Assembly: GCA_910588455.1 (NCBI GenBank)
Contig: CAJUPG010000030.1
Location: 1 to 21,048, forward strand
Direction: 5' to 3'
DNA length: 21,048 nucleotides
DNA from: an uncultured Oscillospiraceae bacterium
Lineage (GTDB): Bacteria; Bacillota; Clostridia; Oscillospirales; Oscillospiraceae
Shown here: piece by piece, positions 5,808 through 13,490 of the stretch
Position numbering within the stretch: the first letter of the stretch is position 1
How the letters are laid out: every line of letters starts with the position of its first letter
Notes under the pieces: generated by a model
Told to the model about the DNA's origin: nothing
The model's input: only the letters and a program-made list of their open reading frames with translations
The model's database searches: none
Position numbers and translations under genes: made by a program

Positions 5808-7796
5808 GTGAGCAGAACCGAAGCCACAGAACAGTATAGCCGCGCCCTGAAGCTGGGCCGGAAATATCATAAAGACTGCATCCTGCACGGCAGTTACCCC
5901 TACCTCCAGGTTTTGGACGAGATTATCGACGAGACCATGATCGCCGGCCGGGTGGACATCGGCGTGGTGGAAATTCCCACCGATCAGATTATGGGCACCA
6001 AGACGGCCGGCCGCCGTCCCGCATTTGCCGGCAATTTTATGCCCCTGATGGCCCCCGATTCTGAGTTTGCCGCCAAGTGGAAGGACCTGTGCGTGGCCCA
6101 CCTGGGGGACGAGGGCATCCGGGACCCCATCCGCTGCTATGAGTATCTGGGCCGCTTCTATGTCCAGGAGGGCAATAAGCGGGTAAGTGTGCTGCGCAGC
6201 TACCAGGCCCTCACCATCCCTGCCTATGTGATCCGGGTGATTCCCGTCTGGTCCGAGGACCCGGAAATCCAGTCCTATTACGATTTCATGAATTCCTACG
6301 CCCTCACCGGGCTGTACCGGGTCCGCTTCAGCCGTCCGGGCTGCTTCGGCAAGCTCCAGGCCGCCCTGGGCTACGAGCCCGACCACCCCTGGACCGAGGA
6401 CGAGCGCCGCCGGTTCACCTCCGGGCTGTTCCTGTTCCAGCAGGCCTTCCAGAAGCTGGGGGGCGGCAATCTCCCCGTAACCGTGGCGGACGCCCTGCTG
6501 GTGTGGCTGAAGGTATACCCCTTCGACGATTTGAAAACCATCTCCTCCGCCGAGCTGGAAAAGTCCCTGAGCGCCGTGTGGGCGGACGTGAAGGTCCTGG
6601 CCGACGCGGACCCTATCTCCGTAAGCACCGAGCCCGCCGGTCAGGAGGGGGGCGAGGGGGACAGCATGGAGGAGGAGCCCGGCCTTCTGGGCCGCCTGTT
6701 CAAGTCCAGGCTCCCCACCAGCCTGAACGTGGCCTTTATCAACGAGCGCTTCCCGGAAGAGAGCGACTGGGCCCGGGCCCACGACCTGGGCCGGGAGTAT
6801 CTGGAGACCGTGATGGTGGATCAGGTCTCCGTTCAGGTGTTCAACGGCCTGCGCACGGAGGCGGACGCCGAACAGGCCATCGACCAGGCGGTGGAGCGGG
6901 GGGCCCAGGTGATTTTCGCCACCACCCCGCCCCTGATCGGCGCCTGCCGGAAGGCGGCGGCCAAATACCCCAATCTGCGGATCTTGAACTGCTCCGCCGC
7001 CATGCCCTACACCGGTGTGCGGACCTACTACAGCCGCATCTATGAGGCAAAATTCCTCTCCGGGGCCATCGCCGGGGCCATGAGCCCCGACGGACGCATC
7101 GGCTATGTGGCCAGCAACCCCATCTTCGGGGTACCCGCCAGCATCAACGCCTTTACCCTGGGGGCCCGGCTGACCAACCCGCGGGCCCGGGTGGAGGTGC
7201 GCTGGTCCTGCGTGGAGGAGGACGCCATGGAATCCCTGGCCAGACAGGGGGTAAAGCTCATTTCCAACCGGGACATTCCCACTCCGGACCGCACCCGGGA
7301 GCCCTGGGGCCTATGCCAGGTGCTGCCCGACGGCTCCTTCCACTCCATCGCCTCCCCCTACTGGCACTGGGGCAACTTCTACGTGAAGCTGGTGCGCAGC
7401 ATTTTCCGGGGGGGCTGGGACGTGCTCAGCGCCCAGAACGGCGGCAAGGCCGTGAACTACTGGTGGGGCATGAAGAGCCGTGTAGTGGATGTGCTGCTGG
7501 ACTCCGAGCTGCCCGCCGGGATCAAGCGCCTGACGGAGATTCTGCGCCAGGGCCTTCAGGACAGCACCATTCTCCCCTTCCAGGGCCCCCTGCTGGACCA
7601 GGAGGGGAACCTGCGCCACCAGGAGAGCGAGTGGTTCTCCCCGGAGGAAATTCTGCACATGGACTGGCTGTGCAGCGGGGTGGAGGGGAGCATTCCCCGC
7701 TACGATCAGCTGCTGCCCATGGCCCGGTCCATCGTCCGCTTCCAGGGGCTCACCCGGGACCAGATCCCGCCGGAGAAGGAGGGGCCCATTCTGTGA
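5808..7796 (+). CDS. Fusion of a ParB-like domain and a BMP-type binding-protein domain, no signal peptide
   Basis: This is a 662-residue protein. Residues about 50-145 look like a ParB/sulfiredoxin-fold domain: VEIPTDQIMG near 54, GIRDPI, then EGNKRVSVLR at 121-130 and TIPAYVIRV, which resemble the ParB sequence around its GERR nucleotide-binding motif. A helical region and an acidic Gly/Glu-rich linker (about 265-303) follow. Residues from about 306 to 610 resemble BMP-family (Med/PnrA-like, type 1 periplasmic-binding fold) nucleoside-binding proteins: LNVAFINERFPEESDW, AQVIFATTP, YYSRIYEAKFLSGAIAGAMS, GRIGYVAS. There is no signal peptide or lipobox, so the binding domain is predicted to be cytoplasmic and not part of an ABC transporter. 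The start is GTG at 5808 behind GAAGG; codons upstream overlap the promoter. The gene overlaps the next by four bases. Domain calls are by eye. Confidence 0.8.
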   Translation: MSRTEATEQYSRALKLGRKYHKDCILHGSYPYLQVLDEIIDETMIAGRVDIGVVEIPTDQIMGTKTAGRRPAFAGNFMPLMAPDSEFAAKWKDLCVAHLGDEGIRDPIRCYEYLGRFYVQEGNKRVSVLRSYQALTIPAYVIRVIPVWSEDPEIQSYYDFMNSYALTGLYRVRFSRPGCFGKLQAALGYEPDHPWTEDERRRFTSGLFLFQQAFQKLGGGNLPVTVADALLVWLKVYPFDDLKTISSAELEKSLSAVWADVKVLADADPISVSTEPAGQEGGEGDSMEEEPGLLGRLFKSRLPTSLNVAFINERFPEESDWARAHDLGREYLETVMVDQVSVQVFNGLRTEADAEQAIDQAVERGAQVIFATTPPLIGACRKAAAKYPNLRILNCSAAMPYTGVRTYYSRIYEAKFLSGAIAGAMSPDGRIGYVASNPIFGVPASINAFTLGARLTNPRARVEVRWSCVEEDAMESLARQGVKLISNRDIPTPDRTREPWGLCQVLPDGSFHSIASPYWHWGNFYVKLVRSIFRGGWDVLSAQNGGKAVNYWWGMKSRVVDVLLDSELPAGIKRLTEILRQGLQDSTILPFQGPLLDQEGNLRHQESEWFSPEEILHMDWLCSGVEGSIPRYDQLLPMARSIVRFQGLTRDQIPPEKEGPIL

Positions 7797-8383
7797 AGCT
7801 GCTTCTCATCTCCGACCAGGAGAGTCCCTATCTATGGGACTACTATCAGCCCGGCCGTCTGGACGGCGTCGACATGATTTTATCCTGCGGCGATCTGAAC
7901 TCCAAATACCTGTCCTTTCTGGTGACGATGGGCGGAGTCCCCCTGCTCTACGTCCACGGGAACCACGACAAGACTTATGCACAGCACCCCCCGGAGGGGT
8001 GCGAGTGCATTGAGGACAAGCTGGTCACCGTCAACGGTCTGCGGATTCTGGGGCTGGGGGGGAGCATCCTGTACAGCGGCGGTCCCCACCAGTACACGGA
8101 ACAGCAGATGGCCTGGCGTATCCGGAAACTGTGGCCCGCCCTGCGCCGGGCCGGCGGGGTGGACTTGATCTTAACCCATTCCCCCGCCGCCGGCTTCGGG
8201 GACGGGGAGGACCGGGCCCACCAGGGGTTTCAGTGCATGGTGAAGCTGATGGAGAAGTATCAGCCCAAATACTTCGTCCACGGCCACGTCCACCCCAATT
8301 ATCACCCCACCCGGCCCAAAATCCTCCAGCACGGCGGGACAACGATTATCAACGCCTTTGAGCGGCAAATGATTGAGATTTGA
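7793..8383 (+). CDS. Metallophosphoesterase coupled to the ParB-BMP protein
   Basis: This is a 196-residue calcineurin-like phosphoesterase. The visible metal motifs are LLISDQES (residues 4-11, with D8, where the family has D-x-H, so the usual histidine is replaced), ILSCGDLN (about 29-36), VHGNHDK (GNHD, about 54-60), LILTHSPA and VHGHVHP (GHxH near the C-terminus). These enzymes hydrolyse phosphomono- or diesters with two metal ions. The GTG start at 7793 overlaps the TGA of the upstream gene (GTGA), with AGAAGGAGG about ten bases before it, so translation is coupled. A strong terminator follows directly. The D-x-Q replacement may alter metal binding. The natural substrate is unknown. Confidence 0.88.
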   Translation: MKLLLISDQESPYLWDYYQPGRLDGVDMILSCGDLNSKYLSFLVTMGGVPLLYVHGNHDKTYAQHPPEGCECIEDKLVTVNGLRILGLGGSILYSGGPHQYTEQQMAWRIRKLWPALRRAGGVDLILTHSPAAGFGDGEDRAHQGFQCMVKLMEKYQPKYFVHGHVHPNYHPTRPKILQHGGTTIINAFERQMIEI

Positions 8384-8417
8384 AAAGAGGTCTGCCCGGC
8401 GGGCAGACCTCTTTTTT
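8383..8417. terminator. Bidirectional terminator between the phosphoesterase gene and glyA
   Basis: AGAGGTCTGCCC (8386-8397) pairs with GGGCAGACCTCT (8401-8412) around a three-base loop. TTTTTT follows on the plus strand and an A run (8383-8386) gives T's on the minus strand, so it can end both convergent transcripts. Confidence 0.9.
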
Positions 8418-8425
8418 GTCCTATT

Positions 8426-9676
8426 TTAGTTCTGATACAAAGGATATTTGCCCGTCAGCGCCTTCACCTGCTCCCGCAGGCTGTCGATGCGCTCCTCAAA
8501 ATCGCTCCGGGCAGCCTGACAGATCAGCGCGCCCACAAGCTTCATATCCTCCTCAGTGAAGCCCCGGGAGGTGACGGCGGGGGTGCCCACCCGGATGCCG
8601 GAGGTGACAAAGGGCTTTTCGGGGTCGTCGGGGATGGCGTTTTTGTTGACGGTGATATAGATGTCGTCCAGACGGCGCTCCATCTCTTTGCCGGTGAGCT
8701 TGGCGGGGCGCAGGTCCACCAGCATCAGGTGGTTGTCCGTGCCGCCGGATACCAAATCCAGCCCCCCGTCCATGATGGCCTGGGCCAGCACCGCGGCGTT
8801 TTTCACAATCTGCTGCTGATAGGTCTTGAACTCCGGCTTCAAAGCCTCTCCCAGGGCCACGGCCTTGGCGGCAATGATGTGCTCCAGGGGGCCGCCCTGG
8901 GAGCCGGGGAAGATGGCGGAGTTGAGCTTTTTGGCGATGTCCGGGTCGTTGCTCAGCAGCATACCGCCCCGGGGACCCCGGAGGGTCTTGTGGGTGGTGG
9001 TGGACACCACGTCGGCGTAGGGCACCGGGGAGGGGTGGCACCCGGCGGCCACCAGACCGGCGATGTGGGCCATGTCCACAAACAGATAGGCGCCCACCTC
9101 CTTGGCGATGTCGGAGAAGGCGGCAAAGTCAATGATCCGGGGATAGGCGGACGCGCCGGCCAGGATCATTTTGGGCTTATGCTCCCGGGCCAGGGCCCGG
9201 ACCTGATCGTAGTCAATGCGGCCGTCGGGGCCCAGACCGTAGGCCACCATGTTGTAGTTCTTGCCCGAGAAATTGGCGGGGGAACCGTGGGTCAGGTGCC
9301 CGCCCTGGTCCAGACGCATCCCCAGCACCGTGTCGCCGGGCTGGCACAGGGCCTGATAGACGGCGAAGTTGGCCTGGGCGCCGGAGTGGGGCTGCACGTT
9401 GGCGAAGCCCGCCCCAAAGAGCTGCTTGGCCCGCTCGATGGCGATATTTTCCACCACGTCCACGCACTGGCAGCCGCCGTAATACCGGTGGGCCGGATAG
9501 CCTTCGGCATATTTGTTGGTCAAAACGCTGCCGGCAGCGGTGAGTACCGCGGTACTGACAATGTTCTCCGACGCGATCAGCTCAATATTCTGCTGCTGGC
9601 GGTCATATTCCGCCCGGACAGCCTGTCCCACCTCCGGATCGGCGGCCGAGAGAAAGTCCATCATTTGATTGACCAT
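8426..9676 (-). CDS. glyA: Serine hydroxymethyltransferase
   Basis: GlyA is a PLP enzyme that interconverts serine and glycine with tetrahydrofolate, feeding 5,10-methylene-THF to purine and thymidylate synthesis. The 416-residue length is standard. The visible motifs are ELIASEN (residues 32-38), NKYAEGYPAHRYYGG (54-68), GGHLTHGSPANFSGK (125-139), the PLP-ring contacts D201 and H204 in VDMAHIAG, and the Schiff-base lysine K230 in STTTHKTLRGPRGG. The ATG at 9676 has AAGGAGG nine bases upstream. The gene is monocistronic on the minus strand, with its own promoter (9708-9735) and a shared terminator downstream. Nothing unusual was seen. Confidence 0.97.
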   Translation of the reverse strand: MVNQMMDFLSAADPEVGQAVRAEYDRQQQNIELIASENIVSTAVLTAAGSVLTNKYAEGYPAHRYYGGCQCVDVVENIAIERAKQLFGAGFANVQPHSGAQANFAVYQALCQPGDTVLGMRLDQGGHLTHGSPANFSGKNYNMVAYGLGPDGRIDYDQVRALAREHKPKMILAGASAYPRIIDFAAFSDIAKEVGAYLFVDMAHIAGLVAAGCHPSPVPYADVVSTTTHKTLRGPRGGMLLSNDPDIAKKLNSAIFPGSQGGPLEHIIAAKAVALGEALKPEFKTYQQQIVKNAAVLAQAIMDGGLDLVSGGTDNHLMLVDLRPAKLTGKEMERRLDDIYITVNKNAIPDDPEKPFVTSGIRVGTPAVTSRGFTEEDMKLVGALICQAARSDFEERIDSLREQVKALTGKYPLYQN

Positions 9677-9707
9677 GAACTATATCCTCCTTTTTGGTTT
9701 GGGCCTT

Positions 9708-9735
9708 ATTATAACAGGTTTTCCGGAAAAGACAA
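9708..9735 (-). promoter_or_regulatory. Promoter of glyA
   Basis: On the minus strand TTGTCT (9735-9730), a 16-base spacer and a perfect TATAAT (9713-9708) lie about 32 bases before the glyA start codon. The spacer is one base short of ideal. Confidence 0.68.
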
Positions 9736-9804
9736 TGGGCTTCCCTGAAATTTGGGGTCGAATTTCTCCGCCGGATATGGTAGAATGGCAGAGAGGTGAT
9801 TTGC

Positions 9805-10449
9805 ATGAAAACATCCGAACGAGTCCGAGCCATTGTGGAGGAACTGAAGGTCCTCTATCCGGACGGGATCTGCTCGCTGGAATATGAAAAGGACTATGAG
9901 CTGCTGTTCTCCGTGCGTCTGGCCGCCCAGTGTACCGACGAGCGGGTGAACAAGGTCACCCCCGCCCTCTTTGCCCGCTTCCCCACCCTGGAGGCCCTGG
10001 CCCAGGCCGAAATCTCCGAGGTGGAGGAGTACATACACTCCACCGGCTTTTTCCGGGCCAAGGCCCGGGATATCGTGCTCTCCTCCCAGATGCTGCTGGA
10101 GAAATTCGGCGGGAAAGTCCCCGGCACCATGGACGAGCTGCTGAAGCTCCCCGGCGTGGGGCGCAAAACCGCCAACCTGATTCTGGGGGATGTGTACCAC
10201 ACTCCCGGCGTGGTGGTGGCGGATACCCACTGTATCCGGATCACCGGTCTGCTGGGCCTCACCGACGGTACCAAGGACCCGGCCAAAACCGAAACCCAGC
10301 TGCGGAAAATCCTGCCCCCGGAGGAGTCCAACGACTTCTGCCACCGGATGGTGCTCCACGGCCGGGCAGTTTGCATCGCCCGCCGGCCCCAGTGCGCAAA
10401 GTGTACGCTGCGGCCCTGGTGCGACCACTTTGCAAAGCAGGACAAATAA
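9805..10449 (+). CDS. nth: Endonuclease III
   Basis: Nth is a DNA glycosylase/AP lyase that removes oxidised pyrimidines in base-excision repair. The 214-residue protein has the helix-hairpin-helix LPGVGRKTAN (115-124) with the catalytic lysine K121 and the catalytic aspartate D140 in VVADTHC. The [4Fe-4S] ligands C190, C197, C200 and C206 have the exact C-X6-C-X2-C-X5-C spacing of the family. The ATG at 9805 is preferred because GAGAGGTGA (9791-9799) is at a ribosome-site distance; an in-frame GTG at 9796 lies inside that site. A TGG-TAGAAT extended -10 (9778-9786) is close upstream but would give a very short leader, so the promoter is uncertain. It heads the run of co-directional genes. 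Confidence 0.96.
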   Translation: MKTSERVRAIVEELKVLYPDGICSLEYEKDYELLFSVRLAAQCTDERVNKVTPALFARFPTLEALAQAEISEVEEYIHSTGFFRAKARDIVLSSQMLLEKFGGKVPGTMDELLKLPGVGRKTANLILGDVYHTPGVVVADTHCIRITGLLGLTDGTKDPAKTETQLRKILPPEESNDFCHRMVLHGRAVCIARRPQCAKCTLRPWCDHFAKQDK

Positions 10450-10464
10450 AAGGAGGTATGAGTT

Positions 10465-10830
10465 ATGATGGGTATGGGAAGCTTTGATATGATGTTTGGT
10501 TTGATGTCGTTTATCGGCCCAGTCGTGTTTCTTCTGGTGATTGGCATATTCGTGGCGACCCTGATCCGGGGCGTGGGCCAGTGGAACAAAAACAACAACT
10601 CCCCGGTTTTAACCGTAGACGCAACGGTGGTCTCCAAGCGGACTAACGTAAGCCACAGCGGCGGAGAGCACCACCACACCAGCACCAGCTACTACGCCAC
10701 CTTTCAGGTGGAGAGCGGAAGCCGGATCGAACTGCCCCTGTCCGGCCCGGAATACGGAATGCTGGTGGAGGGGGACGTAGGAACGCTGACCTTCCAGGGC
10801 ACCCGCTATCTGGGGTTCGTGCGCCAATGA
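10465..10830 (+). CDS. DUF2500-family membrane-anchored protein
   Basis: This is a 121-residue protein. One transmembrane helix lies at about residues 15-36 (FIGPVVFLLVIGIFVATLI) and is followed by a small beta-rich domain. Its C-terminal half, with ATVVSKRTNV, YYATFQVESG, VEGDVGTLTFQGTRYLGFV, matches DUF2500, a family that includes E. coli YhhM and has no known function. A His/Ser-rich stretch (SHSGGEHHHTSTS) sits between the strands. The ATG at 10465 follows AAAGGAGGT. The last four bases (ATGA) are shared with the next gene, so the two are translationally coupled. Confidence 0.85.
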   Translation: MMGMGSFDMMFGLMSFIGPVVFLLVIGIFVATLIRGVGQWNKNNNSPVLTVDATVVSKRTNVSHSGGEHHHTSTSYYATFQVESGSRIELPLSGPEYGMLVEGDVGTLTFQGTRYLGFVRQ

Positions 10831-11477
10831 AGCCGAAGTTATACCGCTGGGGCTTTTACATTCTGGGCATGATTATTCTGGCCCTGGGCTTGACACTGAA
10901 CACCAAAACCGGACTGGGAGTTTCCCCCATTGTCTCCGTGGCCTACAGCATTTCTGAAATCTGGGGCCTGAACTTCGGGGATGCCACCTTCTGGCTTTAC
11001 GCTCTGTTCGTCTTGGTCCAGCTCTTCCTGCGCCCCCGGAGGGAGTGGCCCGCCACCCTGATGCAGCTGGTGGTGAGTCTGGTGTTCAGCCGCTTCTTGA
11101 ACCTGTTTTCCGCCCGGATCGCCTACGACTGCGCCGAAAGCCCCATGATTCTGAATCTTGTTCTCCTGCTTTTGGCCATTCTCTGCACTGGCATCGGGGT
11201 GTCTCTCACGGTGAATATGCGCCTGTCCCCCAACGCCGGGGACGGCATCGTCCAGGCCATCGCCCAGAAGGCCGGGTGGGACCAAGGCCTGGGCAAAAAT
11301 GTGTTTGACGTGTGCTGTGTCACCTTCACCTGTATTTTGAGCCTTGCCGCCGCCGGGCGGGTGATTGGCGTTGGGATCGGGACCCTGGCGGCAATGGTTG
11401 GCGTGGGCCGGGCGGTGGCGCTGTGCAACCGGCTCACCAAAAAAACACTTTGTCAACTATCGGAGGTACCGCTATGA
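10827..11477 (+). CDS. YczE/DUF6198-type integral membrane protein
   Basis: This is a 216-residue protein with about five hydrophobic spans (residues near 8-25, 50-68, 75-95, 108-130, 155-195). The N-terminal signature LGLTLNTKTGLGVSPIVSVAYSISEIWGL and the inner segment RLSPNAGDGIVQAIAQKAGWDQGLGKNVFD are typical of the YczE/YitT-like family of bacterial membrane proteins. Their transported substrate, if any, is not established. The start overlaps the DUF2500 stop by four bases, and the end overlaps the next ATG by four, so three membrane-associated proteins are likely made together. Confidence 0.82.
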   Translation: MKPKLYRWGFYILGMIILALGLTLNTKTGLGVSPIVSVAYSISEIWGLNFGDATFWLYALFVLVQLFLRPRREWPATLMQLVVSLVFSRFLNLFSARIAYDCAESPMILNLVLLLLAILCTGIGVSLTVNMRLSPNAGDGIVQAIAQKAGWDQGLGKNVFDVCCVTFTCILSLAAAGRVIGVGIGTLAAMVGVGRAVALCNRLTKKTLCQLSEVPL

Positions 11478-12154
11478 AAAACGCAGTAAAAACTATATTG
11501 TGGATGTTTTTGGCCGCTGTGCTGGCCGGCGGCGGGGTCTATGCGGTGATGTCCCCAAAGCAGGCGGAGCTGGAGGAAAAATGCGCCGTCTATGAGGAAA
11601 AGCTCACCGCCCTTGCACCTTCGGATCTTACGCGTTTTACGGAAAACCCCATCGACGCATATTTTGACCGGCTGATTCAGGACCCGAATTTTTACAGCAC
11701 CTACGATATGTGGTGTCAGGCTCAGGGGGCACTTCTGGCCTGGCAGATGGAATTGGACGCGTTTCTGTCTCAGGTGGGCAGCGGGCAGTACCCTGAGGAC
11801 GAGGCGCTCAAAGAGGAATATTCCGCCCTGGCTGCCCAGCAGGCCCAGCTTCTGGAACAGCTGATGTTCCTGCACAGCGAGCCGGATACCCCTCCGGCAG
11901 AGAGAGGCAGCGCTGTTTGGTATGGTTCTATGTACACTTACGTTTCGGTCTGGCGGCAGGCCGGCCTGTATGCCGACTATATGCAGAAATTATATGATAT
12001 TCTCTACTTTACGGATGCGTTGGTTCCAAAGTATCACTTTTCCTTCGGGGAGGAGACTTTAGTGCAGATACGCGCCCAGCTCTGGCCGGACGACCCGGAG
12101 GAGGCCCTGTACCATCTTCCGCCCCTGGAGGATGTGCAGTATAACCGAACATAA
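11474..12154 (+). CDS. Unrecognised membrane-anchored protein
   Basis: This 226-residue protein was not assigned to a family. Residues 7-25 (TILWMFLAAVLAGGGVYAV) form an uncleaved signal anchor, followed by a likely coiled coil (SPKQAELEEKCAVYEEKLTAL, about 27-48). The remainder is a mainly helical domain rich in Tyr, Trp and Gln (for example MWCQAQGALLAWQMELDAF and VWRQAGLYADYMQKLYDILYF), presumably outside the membrane. The ATG at 11474 overlaps the previous stop by four bases and has CGGAGG upstream. It lies between the YczE-like gene and rarA. No catalytic motif was found. Confidence 0.75.
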   Translation: MKNAVKTILWMFLAAVLAGGGVYAVMSPKQAELEEKCAVYEEKLTALAPSDLTRFTENPIDAYFDRLIQDPNFYSTYDMWCQAQGALLAWQMELDAFLSQVGSGQYPEDEALKEEYSALAAQQAQLLEQLMFLHSEPDTPPAERGSAVWYGSMYTYVSVWRQAGLYADYMQKLYDILYFTDALVPKYHFSFGEETLVQIRAQLWPDDPEEALYHLPPLEDVQYNRT

Positions 12155-12166
12155 GGAAGTGTTTTT

Positions 12167-13429
12167 ATGGCATACCGCCCGCTGGCGGACGAGATCCGGC
12201 CCCAAACTCTGGACGAGGTGGTGGGCCAGCAGCATATTTTGGGCAAAGACGGCCTTCTGCGCCGCATCATCGAGGGGGGCGACGTGCCAAACCTGATTTT
12301 CTACGGCCCCTCCGGCACAGGCAAGACCACCGTAGCCAACATCATCGCCCAAAAGACCCACCGGCCCCTCCACCGGCTCAACGCCACCACCGCCTCCATC
12401 TCCGACATCAAGGCCATCATAGAACAGATCGGCACCCTGATGGCCCCGGAGGGGGTGCTGCTCTACCTGGACGAGATTCAGTATTTCAATAAAAAGCAGC
12501 AGCAATCCCTGCTGGAGTTCATGGAAAACGGCAAGATTACCCTCATCGCCTCCACCACGGAAAATCCGTTCTTCTACGTGTTCGGGGCGGTGCTCTCCCG
12601 GGCCTCCGTCTTTGAATTCAAGCAGATCACCCCCCAGGAGACTTTGCCTGCCGTCCGGCGGGGGCTGTCCATCCTGGAAAACCGGCTGGGAACGCCCATC
12701 CACTGTGAGGAGGGGGTTCAGGAGCACATCGCCAGCGCCTGCGGCGGGGATATCCGCAAGGCCATGAACGCCCTGGAGCTGCTGGCGGGCGCCGCCCGGG
12801 TCCGGGAGGGGTTTCTGGAAATCCCCCTGGCCGACGCCCAGACCGCCGCCCAAAAATCCGCCATGCGCTACGACCGGGAGGGGGACGCCCACTTCGACAT
12901 CGCCTCCGCCCTGATGAAGTCCATGCGGGGCTCTGACCCGGACGCGGCGCTGCACTACCTGGCCCGTCTGCTGGAGGCGGGGGATATGATTACCGCCATC
13001 CGGCGGATTTTGTGCTCCGCCAGCGAGGACATCGGCCTGGCCTATCCCCAGGCGGTCCCCATTGTGAAGGCCTGCGTGGACAGCGCCCTGCAGCTGGGCC
13101 TGCCTGAAGCCAGGCTGCCCCTGGCGGAAGCGGTGATTCTGCTGGCTACCGCCCCCAAGTCCAACACCGCCTGTATGGCCATCGACAGGGCCCTGTCCGA
13201 CGTGCGGGCCGGAAAAACCGGGGACATCCCCCGGCATTTGCAGAACGTCCACGCCGACTCCGCCGGCCAGGAGCGGGAGCAGGGGTATTTATATCCCCAC
13301 AACTTCCCCCGCCGGTGGGTGCAGCAGCAGTATCTGCCGGACGGGCTCAAAAACAAGGTATATTATCAGTACGGCGACAACAAAACCGAGCAGGCAGCGA
13401 AAAAATATTGGGACGAAATCAAGAAATGA
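12167..13429 (+). CDS. rarA: Replication-associated recombination protein A (MgsA/WHIP-type AAA+ ATPase)
   Basis: RarA acts at stalled replication forks and is related to clamp-loader ATPases. The 420-residue length is normal. The sequence opens with PLADEIRPQTLDEVVGQQHIL, then Walker A GPSGTGKT (47-54), Walker B LLYLDEI (98-104), sensor 1 LIASTTENP and the arginine-finger region VLSRASVFEF. The C-terminal half carries the tetramerisation domain, including ASEDIGLAYPQA, PEARLPLAEAVILLATAPKSN, and YLYPHNFPRRWVQQQYLPD near the end. The ATG at 12167 follows AAGGAAG at a usual distance, 12 bases after the previous stop. The assignment is firm. Confidence 0.96.
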   Translation: MAYRPLADEIRPQTLDEVVGQQHILGKDGLLRRIIEGGDVPNLIFYGPSGTGKTTVANIIAQKTHRPLHRLNATTASISDIKAIIEQIGTLMAPEGVLLYLDEIQYFNKKQQQSLLEFMENGKITLIASTTENPFFYVFGAVLSRASVFEFKQITPQETLPAVRRGLSILENRLGTPIHCEEGVQEHIASACGGDIRKAMNALELLAGAARVREGFLEIPLADAQTAAQKSAMRYDREGDAHFDIASALMKSMRGSDPDAALHYLARLLEAGDMITAIRRILCSASEDIGLAYPQAVPIVKACVDSALQLGLPEARLPLAEAVILLATAPKSNTACMAIDRALSDVRAGKTGDIPRHLQNVHADSAGQEREQGYLYPHNFPRRWVQQQYLPDGLKNKVYYQYGDNKTEQAAKKYWDEIKK

Positions 13430-13490
13430 GAGGAACATCACGGGATTTTTTACGTCTATATTGATAGATTATTAAAAAGGAGGATTTCCC

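Noticed and set aside
8729..9748. Long plus-strand frame antisense to glyA
   Set aside because: glyA is certain on the other strand; the antisense translation is low-complexity Gly/Val/His-rich.
9778..9786. Extended -10 TGGTAGAAT as the nth promoter
   Set aside because: The predicted start would leave only about 12 bases before the ATG and the -35 match is poor; kept only as a remark.
13430..13490. Promoter in the AT-rich gap before the DUF4349 gene
   Set aside because: TATTGATAGATT-like bases are present but no hexamer pair with normal spacing could be defended.
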